64,000 nucleotides of DNA, from NCBI RefSeq assembly GCF_014650815.1, contig NZ_BMVR01000018.1, positions 1 to 64,000 on the forward strand. The letters are read 5' to 3'. Shown piece after piece: positions 32,771 to 40,050 of the stretch. The translations under genes were made by a program, and so were the position numbers. The stretch's first letter is position 1. The number at the start of each line of letters is the position of its first letter. Under the pieces are notes generated by a model, which worked only from the letters and a program-made list of their open reading frames with translations, had not been told where the DNA came from and searched no databases. The stretch is from Streptomyces flavofungini (GTDB lineage: Bacteria; Actinomycetota; Actinomycetes; Streptomycetales; Streptomycetaceae).

Positions 32771-33243
32771 GCGGGGTGCCGCAAGGGTGCCCCCGCCTTC
32801 CTGGCCGGAACCGGCGGCCCTCCGGAACCCCCGCGAGGGGGCCCCGCCGGGCCGCCGCGCGAGCCGCCCCCGGACCCCGCGCCGCCGCCCCACCGGTTGT
32901 CGGGCCCCGCCAATTCGGCGACCCGCCGGCCCCGGCCGCTGTCCGCCGCCGAGCGCACCGGCGCCCCGCGCCCGCGCGGGCCTTCCGGTCGGCGTCCTGC
33001 GGTGACCGTCACGTCCTGTGAGCCACGACTGCGCAGCGTGCCCGGAATGGGTCGCTCCGCTATCGGGTGTGACCTGAGTCTCACCGGCACCGGTTGTGGA
33101 ATCCCTACAGCCGAAAGGGCCTCTGAGCAGTCACTTCGGCTGCGCCTCGGGACGGTTCTGTTCGGGGGTGCCAGGAAAACGGTCCGGAGACTGTGCAGAG
33201 TCGACGGTCCGTTTTCCCTCGTGTCCTTCGTAAGGTCGAGAGC
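32771..33243. other. 473-bp intergenic region before accB
   Basis: No credible gene is seen on either strand. The left half is extremely GC-rich and can form several local hairpins. The right half is less GC-rich and should hold the accB promoter and leader, including the long inverted repeat at 33174-33217. Confidence 0.6.
33174..33217 (+). promoter_or_regulatory. Long imperfect inverted repeat in the accB leader
   Basis: GGAAAACGGTCCG (33174-33186) and CGGTCCGTTTTCC (33205-33217) pair over 13 bp with a single mismatch, around an 18-base interior with further partial pairing. It ends 26 bp before the accB start. It could be an operator or a folded leader that hides the ribosome site. Confidence 0.5.
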
Positions 33244-34836
33244 ATGACCGTTTTGGACGAAGCTGGATCTTCCGCGGGGGAGCCCACCGACGCGCGGGGC
33301 CGAGTGGCCGAATTGGCCGAGATCCGCGCGCAGGCGCTGGCGGGACCCAGTGAGAAGGCGACCGAGGCGCAGCACGCCAAGGGCAAGCTGACGGCGCGGG
33401 AGCGGATCGCGCTCCTCCTCGACGAGGGGTCGTTCCAGGAGGTCGAGCAGCTGCGGCGGCACCGGGCCCAGGGCTTCGGCCTGGAGGCGAAGAAGCCGTA
33501 CACCGACGGCGTCATCACCGGCTGGGGCACGGTCGAGGGCCGCACGGTCTTCGTGTACGCCCACGACTTCCGGATCTTCGGCGGTGCCCTCGGCGAGGCG
33601 CACGCCACCAAGATCCACAAGATCATGGACATGGCCATCGCGGCCGGTGCGCCGCTGGTCTCCCTGAACGACGGCGCGGGCGCCCGCATCCAGGAGGGCG
33701 TCTCCGCCCTCGCCGGGTACGGCGGCATCTTCCAGCGCAACACCAAGGCCTCGGGTGTCATCCCGCAGATCTCGGTGATGCTCGGCCCGTGCGCGGGCGG
33801 CGCGGCCTACAGCCCCGCCCTGACCGACTTCGTGTTCATGGTGCGCGACACCTCGCAGATGTTCATCACCGGACCCGACGTGGTCCGCGCGGTGACCGGC
33901 GAGGAGATCTCCCAGAACGGCCTGGGCGGCGCGGACGTGCACGCCGAGACCTCGGGCGTCTGCCACTTCGCGTACGACGACGAGGAGACCTGCCTCGCCG
34001 AGGTCCGCTACCTGATCGCGATGCTCCCGCAGAACAACCGCGAGAACCCGCCGGTGGCGCCCTCCGACGACCCCGTCGAGCGCCGCAGCGACGTCCTCCT
34101 CGACCTGGTCCCCGCCGACGGCAACCGGCCGTACGACATGACGAAGGTCATCGAGGAACTCGTCGACGACGGCGACTACTTGGAGGTCCACGAGCGCTGG
34201 GCGCGCAACATCATCTGCGCCCTGGCCCGCCTGGACGGCCAGGTCGTCGGCATCGTCGCCAACCAGCCGCAGTCGCTCGCGGGCGTCCTGGACATCGAGG
34301 CCTCCGAGAAGGCGGCCCGCTTCGTCCAGATGTGCGACGCCTTCAACATCCCGATCGTCACGCTCCTCGACGTCCCCGGCTTCCTGCCCGGCGTCGACCA
34401 GGAGCACGGCGGCATCATCCGCCACGGCGCCAAGCTGCTTTACGCGTACTGCAACGCGACCGTGCCCCGCATCTCCCTGATCCTGCGCAAGGCCTACGGC
34501 GGCGCGTACATCGTCATGGACAGCCAGTCCATCGGCGCCGACCTGACCTACGCCTGGCCCACCAACGAGATCGCCGTCATGGGCGCCGAGGGCGCGGCCA
34601 ACGTCATCTTCCGTCGTCAGATCGCCGCCGCCGAGGACCCCGAGGCCATGCGCGCCCGCATGGTCAAGGAGTACAAGGCCGAGCTGATGCACCCGTACTA
34701 CGCCGCCGAGCGCGGACTCGTCGACGACGTGATCGACCCGGCCGAGACCCGCGCCGTGCTGATCAACTCGCTCGCGATGCTCCGCAACAAGCACGCCGAC
34801 CTGCCCTCGCGCAAGCACGGCAACCCGCCGCAGTAG
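33244..34836 (+). CDS. accB: Acyl-CoA carboxylase beta (carboxyltransferase) subunit, AccB type
   Basis: A 530-residue carboxyltransferase that moves CO2 from biotin to acetyl-CoA or propionyl-CoA, supplying malonyl- and methylmalonyl-CoA for fatty acids and polyketides. The N-terminal acyl-CoA oxyanion site is in LNDGAGARIQEG (141-152) with GPCAGGAAYSPA (181-192). The C-terminal site is in VPGFLPGVDQEHGG (377-390) and RKAYGGAYIVM (415-425). Ile423 occupies the position that separates AccB (Ile, acetyl plus propionyl) from PccB (Asp, propionyl) in S. coelicolor, from memory. The small epsilon subunit gene follows. Confidence 0.9.
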   Translation: MTVLDEAGSSAGEPTDARGRVAELAEIRAQALAGPSEKATEAQHAKGKLTARERIALLLDEGSFQEVEQLRRHRAQGFGLEAKKPYTDGVITGWGTVEGRTVFVYAHDFRIFGGALGEAHATKIHKIMDMAIAAGAPLVSLNDGAGARIQEGVSALAGYGGIFQRNTKASGVIPQISVMLGPCAGGAAYSPALTDFVFMVRDTSQMFITGPDVVRAVTGEEISQNGLGGADVHAETSGVCHFAYDDEETCLAEVRYLIAMLPQNNRENPPVAPSDDPVERRSDVLLDLVPADGNRPYDMTKVIEELVDDGDYLEVHERWARNIICALARLDGQVVGIVANQPQSLAGVLDIEASEKAARFVQMCDAFNIPIVTLLDVPGFLPGVDQEHGGIIRHGAKLLYAYCNATVPRISLILRKAYGGAYIVMDSQSIGADLTYAWPTNEIAVMGAEGAANVIFRRQIAAAEDPEAMRARMVKEYKAELMHPYYAAERGLVDDVIDPAETRAVLINSLAMLRNKHADLPSRKHGNPPQ

Positions 34837-34896
34837 CAGCGGCGCACCCCAGACCTCCCTCGTCCGCCTCGCAGTTCCCACAAGGAGCACACTGCA

Positions 34897-35091
34897 ATGA
34901 GCACTCCCGACATCCGCGTCGAGAAGGGCCACGCCGAGCCCGAGGAGGTCGCGGCCCTCACCGCGATCCTGCTCGCCCGCGCCGCCGCGCAGCCCACCGA
35001 CGCCCCCTCCCACCGCGGCCGCGACAAGGCCGGCTGGCGCCGCCTCGAGCGCACCCCGGGCTTCCGCGCCCCGCACAGCTGGCAGGGCTGA
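34897..35091 (+). CDS. accE: Acyl-CoA carboxylase epsilon subunit
   Basis: A 64-residue protein following accB by 60 bp with an AAGGAG ribosome site. EPEEVAALTAILLARAA is the helix that docks on the carboxyltransferase, and the C-terminal GWRRLERTPGFRAPHSWQG is the conserved tail of this actinobacterial subunit. It is unique to actinomycete acyl-CoA carboxylases and stimulates the AccA-AccB complex. A strong terminator follows. Confidence 0.9.
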   Translation: MSTPDIRVEKGHAEPEEVAALTAILLARAAAQPTDAPSHRGRDKAGWRRLERTPGFRAPHSWQG

Positions 35092-35121
35092 GCGGCACCG
35101 GCGCCACACCGACGCAACACC

Positions 35122-35173
35122 GACGGGCCCCGTCCTCCCGCAGCAGTTCGCTGCGGGGAGGCCGGGGCCCGTC
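35122..35173. terminator. Strong hairpin terminator between accE and the NACHT gene
   Basis: GACGGGCCCCG pairs perfectly with CGGGGCCCGTC. Inside it CCTCCCGCAGC pairs with GCTGCGGGGAGG (one bulge) around an AGTTC loop. It lies between two convergent genes. Confidence 0.85.
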
Positions 35174-35190
35174 GCGTGTCCGGGACCCTG

Positions 35191-35260
35191 GGCCTCGTCA
35201 GGCCTCGTCAGGCCTCGTCAGGCCTCGTCAGGCCTCGTCAGGCCTCGTCAGGCCTCGTTC
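35191..35260. repeat. 10-bp tandem repeat at the 3' end of the NACHT gene
   Basis: GGCCTCGTCA is repeated six times exactly (35191-35250), followed by a seventh copy with two changes. The gene's stop codon is read on the minus strand from the last exact copy, and the other copies are untranslated 3' sequence. Confidence 0.92.
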
Positions 35261-38200
35261 AGGGGGTGCGGGTGGCCGTCCGGGGTCAGGCACCGCCAGA
35301 CGCCCCCGCCCGCGAGGGGCTCCAGGTCCGACGGCAGCACGCACTCCACGACGGTCAGGGCCGGGTGCGGGGAGCCCGCCCGCAGGGGCGCCCAGTCGCT
35401 CAGGTCGTAGCCGGTCAGCTCCAGCTCCCGCAACCGTGCGAGGAGGTCGGGATCGTCCAGGCCGCACGGGCGGCCCCGGCCCGCCAGGGTGAGCCGCCGC
35501 AGCCGGTCGTATCCGGTGAGGGGGCCCACGTCGTAGTCGGCGGGGAGTTCACCCAGGCGCAGATGGCGGAGGGTCGCGGGCAGGGGCACGGTGGCGAGCG
35601 GGGGCAGGTCCTTGAAGCGCAGCGTCAGGATGCTGAGCCGGGTGAACTCCCGCAGGACGTCGAGGCGGTGCGGGCGCCCCCGTCCGGCCAGGGACAGGAT
35701 GGCCAGGTCGGGGCGCCCGCCCAGCAGGGACAGATCGGCCTCGCCGTGCACGTTGGCCAGCCAGAGGGCGCGCAGCGGGGGGAGTTCGGCGATCCGGGCC
35801 AGGTCCGGGATCGGGTACTCCACGGCCACCCAGCGGACCTGGTCGAGCCGGGTCGCGCACGCCCACTGGCCGGGATGGCTCAGGTGCATGATCAGCTCGC
35901 CCAGGGGCAGCCGCGGCAGCACCGCGTGCGCGTAGGCGGCGGTGTCGAAGTACTCCCAGGAGTCCAGGAGGTGCTGCCCCACGACGGCCCTGTCGGTCGC
36001 CGCGTACCGCTCCAGTCGCGCCAGCGCCCCGTCCCCGCCGATCTGCGCCACCGTCGCGACGGTCGCCACCGCGGTCGTGTCGCTCAGCCCCGCCAGCGTC
36101 TCGGGAAGGAGCCGCAGCAGCGGCGGCCCCACCGCCGCCAGGGACGCCACCTCCGACTGCCGCCGCGGCGGCACCAGGCGCGCCACCGCCTCGTCCAGGC
36201 GCGCCGCCAGGGCGTCCGGCACCGACGCCATCGTCTCCTGGCAGGACGCCGCGACCAGCCGCAGCGCCCTGGTGTGCCGGGGCTCGCGCCCGGCCCGCTC
36301 CAGGACGCCGCCGAGCAGCTCCTCCTGCTGCGTGCGGTTGGCGTGGCCCGCCGCCATCACCACCGTCTCCCGCCACAGATCCAGGTGCGCCCGCCCCACC
36401 AGATTCCCGATCCGGTCCTCCACGGCCGCCTCGTACGCCGCCAGATACTCCTGGAACGTCCGGTGCACGAAGTCGAGACGGCCCTCGGCGGGGGAGCGCA
36501 GGACCCCCGAGCGGTGCAGCAGATGGTCCAGGACGGCCGGTCCGTCGAGGCCGTCCAGGTGCCGCATCGCGGCGAGCTTCGCGGTGACGTGCGCGGCGGC
36601 CCGCTCCGCGGTGATCTCGGTGCGGCTGTTGTCGGACAGGCGCCAGGCCAGATCGCGCAGCAGGCACAGCTTGTCGGTCAGCGTCAGGGGCACCGGCAGC
36701 TCGCTGCGCACGCCCCGGTCGTTGTCCCGCTGCTGCACCAGGACTTCGAGGGTCATGCGGTACAGCTCCATGCGGTTGCGGGGGAGTTGTCCCCGGCGGG
36801 CCAGGTGCAGCGCGCACAGGAGCGCCGCGAGCAGCGGGTTCGTCGCCAGGGACTGCAGGTGGGGGCGGTCCTGGAGGTTGGTCACCAGGGAGCGTTCGTA
36901 GCGTGGCAGGTCCTCCTCCGCGCAGCTCGCGTCGGAGCCGTCCCGCACCGCCTGGTGCCACTGGCGGATGAAGGAGGCCAGGTCCGCCGGAGTCATCCGG
37001 GCGAGGTGCAGCGCGGCGAACTCCTCGGCGCGCAGCCAGTCGCCGCGCGCCGCGGCGGGCCGGGACGTCACGACCACGCGGGAGTCCGGATACTGGTGCA
37101 GCAGCCCGCGCAGCCAGTCCCGCACCCCCCGCCGTTCCCCGGCGAGCAGCTCGTCGACCCCGTCCACCAGGAGCAGCACCCGCCCGTCCGCGAACGCCCG
37201 GTGCATCCACCCGGCGGGCATGAGCCCCGTCAGCGGCCCGGCCACCCGGTCCAGCATCGCCTCCGGCGCGGGCGGCGGACTCCCCGCGTACTGCCGCAGC
37301 TTGACCAGGACCGGGATCAGGCCGTTCCACTCGGCGAGGTCCCCGGTGAAGGCACCGCGCGCCGCCGTCACCGCGAGCCACTGCAGGAGCGTCGTCTTGC
37401 CGGACCCGGCCTCGCCGCGCAGCAGCACCCGGGGCGAGTCCCGGAGCGCCGCCTCCACCCGCATGCTGGACGACCGCTCGGCCTCGCGCGGCTCCCAGTC
37501 CTGGGCGCCGGACCGCAGCGCCGGGCGCGGCCGGTCCCGGCGCCGGGACCCGCCGTCCTCCGAGGTGCGCAGGCTGACGTACGCCACGGACAGCTTGGTG
37601 CGGGGCGCGCGGTCGGACGGGCCGAGGCCGAACAGCTCGATCTCGTCCAGGGACTTGCTCACCAGACTCAGGTACTGGTTGCGGAACGCGTCGTCCTCGC
37701 CGGTGCCCTGCGGCGCGTACAGCGAACGGGCGGGCAGGCGCTCAAGGACCTTCTGCAGCTCGTCGGCGAGGGACGTCGACCTGGCGAGGAGCTCGGTCAC
37801 GGCGCGCTCGGTGAACACCGGCAGCCTGCGCAGCACCCGGACGTAGCAGTCGCAAGCCTCGGCGAGCACGATCTCGTGGAAGCGGGTCTCCACCTCGGAG
37901 AAGCCGTCCGGCACCGGTACGCGGGCGCGCACCCGCCGGGTCAGTTCCGCCGGGTCCGCGTCCGAGCCGAGCACGGCCTCGTCGGAGAGGTCAGCGCGTA
38001 CGAAGGCGTCGGTGACCGCCGCGAGCACCGCATCGCGGCCGTGGTCCGTCAGCCCGCGGAACTCGTGCTCCAAGAGGGGCTGCACCCGCCCGGCGACGGC
38101 GTCCGCGATCTGCTCGAACTGCCGCTCCACACCGCGCCGCGCCCGCAGGCCCGGCACCCGGACCCGGATCAGCTCGCTCATGGCGGTGCGGGCCTGCTGC

Positions 38201-38286
38201 TCGCGTTCCTTGGGGGCGAGCCATAATCGCACCGCCCGCGTCGCCACCGTGCCGCCCAGTCGTACCGCTGCCGCCTCCGCGCTCAT
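35248..38286 (-). CDS. NACHT-domain NTPase with C-terminal leucine-rich repeats (bacterial NLR-like)
   Basis: A 1012-residue STAND ATPase. Residues 1-270 form a helical N-terminal domain with no recognised enzyme motif. The NACHT domain carries the Walker A motif GEAGSGKTTLL (291-301), the Walker B-type LLLVDGVDEL (371-380) and TSRP (407-410). A winged-helix/superhelical region follows (for example DFVHRTFQEYLAAYEA, typical of NACHT proteins). From about 830 there are leucine-rich repeats (LRHLRLGELP, LRRLTLAGRGRP, LRELELTGYDL). Such proteins sense a ligand with the repeats and oligomerise. Several bacterial relatives defend against phage. ATG 38286 begins MSAEAAAVRLGG. Confidence 0.88.
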   Translation of the reverse strand: MSAEAAAVRLGGTVATRAVRLWLAPKEREQQARTAMSELIRVRVPGLRARRGVERQFEQIADAVAGRVQPLLEHEFRGLTDHGRDAVLAAVTDAFVRADLSDEAVLGSDADPAELTRRVRARVPVPDGFSEVETRFHEIVLAEACDCYVRVLRRLPVFTERAVTELLARSTSLADELQKVLERLPARSLYAPQGTGEDDAFRNQYLSLVSKSLDEIELFGLGPSDRAPRTKLSVAYVSLRTSEDGGSRRRDRPRPALRSGAQDWEPREAERSSSMRVEAALRDSPRVLLRGEAGSGKTTLLQWLAVTAARGAFTGDLAEWNGLIPVLVKLRQYAGSPPPAPEAMLDRVAGPLTGLMPAGWMHRAFADGRVLLLVDGVDELLAGERRGVRDWLRGLLHQYPDSRVVVTSRPAAARGDWLRAEEFAALHLARMTPADLASFIRQWHQAVRDGSDASCAEEDLPRYERSLVTNLQDRPHLQSLATNPLLAALLCALHLARRGQLPRNRMELYRMTLEVLVQQRDNDRGVRSELPVPLTLTDKLCLLRDLAWRLSDNSRTEITAERAAAHVTAKLAAMRHLDGLDGPAVLDHLLHRSGVLRSPAEGRLDFVHRTFQEYLAAYEAAVEDRIGNLVGRAHLDLWRETVVMAAGHANRTQQEELLGGVLERAGREPRHTRALRLVAASCQETMASVPDALAARLDEAVARLVPPRRQSEVASLAAVGPPLLRLLPETLAGLSDTTAVATVATVAQIGGDGALARLERYAATDRAVVGQHLLDSWEYFDTAAYAHAVLPRLPLGELIMHLSHPGQWACATRLDQVRWVAVEYPIPDLARIAELPPLRALWLANVHGEADLSLLGGRPDLAILSLAGRGRPHRLDVLREFTRLSILTLRFKDLPPLATVPLPATLRHLRLGELPADYDVGPLTGYDRLRRLTLAGRGRPCGLDDPDLLARLRELELTGYDLSDWAPLRAGSPHPALTVVECVLPSDLEPLAGGGVWRCLTPDGHPHPLNEA

Positions 38287-38375
38287 GCACAGATTGTGAG
38301 CGAACACACAGGTCGGCGGGGCCCGTTCCGGCAAGATCCGGCATCAGGCCCCGCCCGTCGAGCGTGGGTGCGGTG

Positions 38376-38960
38376 CTACCGCAGGCGGGCCATCAGCGCG
38401 TGCTCGACCAGCGTGATCAGCGCGCTCTTCGCGTCCGCGCGGTGGCGGGCGTCGGTGGTGATGATCGGAGTGTCCGGGCCGATCTGCAGGGCCTCGCGGA
38501 CCTCGTCGGGGGTGTACGGCTGGTGGCCGTCGAAGCCGTTGAGGGCGATGACGAAGGGCAGCCCGGAGTTCTCGAAGTAGTCGACGGCGGGGAAGCAGTC
38601 GGCGAGCCGCCTCGTGTCGACCAGGACGACCGCGCCGATGGCGCCACGGACCAAGTCGTCCCACATGAACCAGAAGCGGTCCTGACCGGGCGTACCGAAC
38701 AGGTACAGGATCAGGTCCTGGTCCAGGGTGATGCGACCGAAGTCCATGGCCACCGTCGTGGTGGTCTTGTCCCCGGTGTGGGTCAGGTCGTCGATGCCCG
38801 CGGACGCGGACGTCATGACGGCCTCGGTGCGCAGCGGGTTGATCTCAGAGACCGCCCCGACGAACGTGGTCTTGCCCACGCCGAAGCCGCCCGCCACCAC
38901 GATTTTCGCGCTGGTGGTGGAGCGGGCTGTTGCTCCGCCGCTAGAGCTTGCGAAGTCCAC
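38376..38960 (-). CDS. cvnD: Conservon protein CvnD (Ras-like small GTPase)
   Basis: A 194-residue P-loop GTPase. GGFGVGKTTF (24-33) is the P-loop. TTTTVAMDFG, FGTPGQDRFWFMW (DxxG) and ALNGFDGH (an NKxD-like position without the Asp pair) follow. CvnD proteins are membrane-associated GTPases working with the sensor CvnA, the roadblock protein CvnB and the DUF742 protein CvnC, an arrangement likened to eukaryotic G-protein signalling. The start overlaps the cvnC stop by 20 bases. It is the distal gene of the conservon reading from 43389. Confidence 0.93.
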   Translation of the reverse strand: MDFASSSGGATARSTTSAKIVVAGGFGVGKTTFVGAVSEINPLRTEAVMTSASAGIDDLTHTGDKTTTTVAMDFGRITLDQDLILYLFGTPGQDRFWFMWDDLVRGAIGAVVLVDTRRLADCFPAVDYFENSGLPFVIALNGFDGHQPYTPDEVREALQIGPDTPIITTDARHRADAKSALITLVEHALMARLR

Positions 38961-39531
38961 TGAGCACCCTTTCGAGCAGTGTCACGTCTGGCTGGCCGCC
39001 GGCGGTGTCGTCGCCGCCGGGCTGATGGATGGCGACAAGTCCGGCCTCCGCCAGGTCGGCGACGAGGATCCGGGCAACGCCGAGGGGGATGGAGAGCAGG
39101 GCCGAGATCTCGGCCACCGATTTGATCTCGCGGCACAGGGTGCAGATGCGCTGGTGTTCCGGCAACTGGCCCTGTAGTTGATGCGGTTGTGCGGTGGTGT
39201 GCACCAGTGCCTCGATGGCGAGCTGGTACCGGGGCCTGGTGCGGCCGCCCGTCATGGCGTACGGCCGCACCAGCGGGTTGGACGCGGCCGGCGCGGGCGT
39301 CGGCTCCGAGGAGCGGCGCTGCGGCTGCACCGGCTGGATCCGGGGTGCGTACGGCTGGTCGTACGGGCTGGGACCGGGCGCCTGGGGGCCCGGCTGCCGG
39401 TACTGCGGCTGCCTGCGGTGGCTGGGCGCGGAGGGGAAGTTGTACCGGTTCTGCGAACCGTCACCCTGGCCCTGGCCGTGGCCGGAAGGCCAGTTGGCCG
39501 AAGACGAACCGTCTGGGGGTGTTGCAGCCAC
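38941..39531 (-). CDS. cvnC: Conservon protein CvnC (DUF742)
   Basis: The C-terminal DUF742 domain is a winged-helix-like module: LVRPYAMTGGRTRPRYQLAIEALV, QRICTLCREIKSVAEISALL and ILVADLAEAGLVAIHQPGG. The N-terminal 80 residues are a disordered Pro/Gln/Tyr-rich extension missing from the second conservon's CvnC. GTG 39531 is chosen because GGAGGAGG lies just upstream. An ATG 36 bases earlier has no ribosome site. It overlaps cvnD by 20 bases. Confidence 0.9.
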   Translation of the reverse strand: MAATPPDGSSSANWPSGHGQGQGDGSQNRYNFPSAPSHRRQPQYRQPGPQAPGPSPYDQPYAPRIQPVQPQRRSSEPTPAPAASNPLVRPYAMTGGRTRPRYQLAIEALVHTTAQPHQLQGQLPEHQRICTLCREIKSVAEISALLSIPLGVARILVADLAEAGLVAIHQPGGDDTAGGQPDVTLLERVLSGLRKL

Positions 39532-39626
39532 GTACTCCTCCTCCGAAACTGTGCTCGGCACCATCACTGTGGAGCCGCGTCCCGAAACCTTACGACCCCG
39601 GGACGCGAATACGCACCGTCTGTCTG

Positions 39627-40040
39627 TCAGTTGAGCAGGCTCCCCTGAAGCTCCGCGCGCAGGTCCGGAGTGAGGACGGTGCCCGCACGGTCGACGAGAA
39701 GTGCCATCTCGTACCCAATGAGACCGATGTCCGCCTCTGGGTGGGCGAGTACGGCCAGGGACGATCCGTCGGAGATGGACATGATGAAGAGAAATCCTCG
39801 CTCCATCTCCACAACGGTCTGGGTCACCGATCCGCCCTCGAAGATCCGGGAGGCCCCGGCCGTGAGGGAGGTCAGGCCCGACGCGACGGCCGCGAGCTGA
39901 TCGGCTCGGTCGCGCGGGAAACCTTCGGACATCGCCAGAAGGAGTCCGTCGGCGGAGACCACCACGGTGTGGGACACCCCGGGGGTGTTGTCCACGAAGT
40001 TGGTGATCAACCAGTTCAGGTTCTGCGCCGCCTGGCTCAT
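39627..40040 (-). CDS. cvnB: Conservon protein CvnB (roadblock/LC7)
   Basis: A 137-residue roadblock/LC7 domain protein beginning MSQAAQNLNWLITNFVDNTP. These proteins act as GTPase regulators or adaptors and should pair with CvnD. It is almost identical to the CvnB of the neighbouring conservon (44874-45287), with only a handful of differences, mostly Ile/Val and His/Asn changes. It starts 10 bases after cvnA ends, which suggests coupling. Confidence 0.93.
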   Translation of the reverse strand: MSQAAQNLNWLITNFVDNTPGVSHTVVVSADGLLLAMSEGFPRDRADQLAAVASGLTSLTAGASRIFEGGSVTQTVVEMERGFLFIMSISDGSSLAVLAHPEADIGLIGYEMALLVDRAGTVLTPDLRAELQGSLLN

Positions 40041-40050
40041 CGGGCTCACA

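Noticed and set aside
32897..33247. Rightward 116-codon frame upstream of accB.
   Set aside because: Mixed codon usage, Arg/Ser/Pro-rich composition, no ribosome site, and it runs over the accB leader structure.
35191..35260. Possible CRISPR-like array.
   Set aside because: The units are 10 bp with no spacers, so this is a simple tandem repeat.
34000..38230. Long rightward open frames across the leftward NACHT gene (for example 35176-38226) and across the conservons (39967-43044, 44745-49346).
   Set aside because: They mirror real genes on the other strand, have Arg/Val/Gly-rich compositions typical of high-GC shadow frames and lack recognisable domains.
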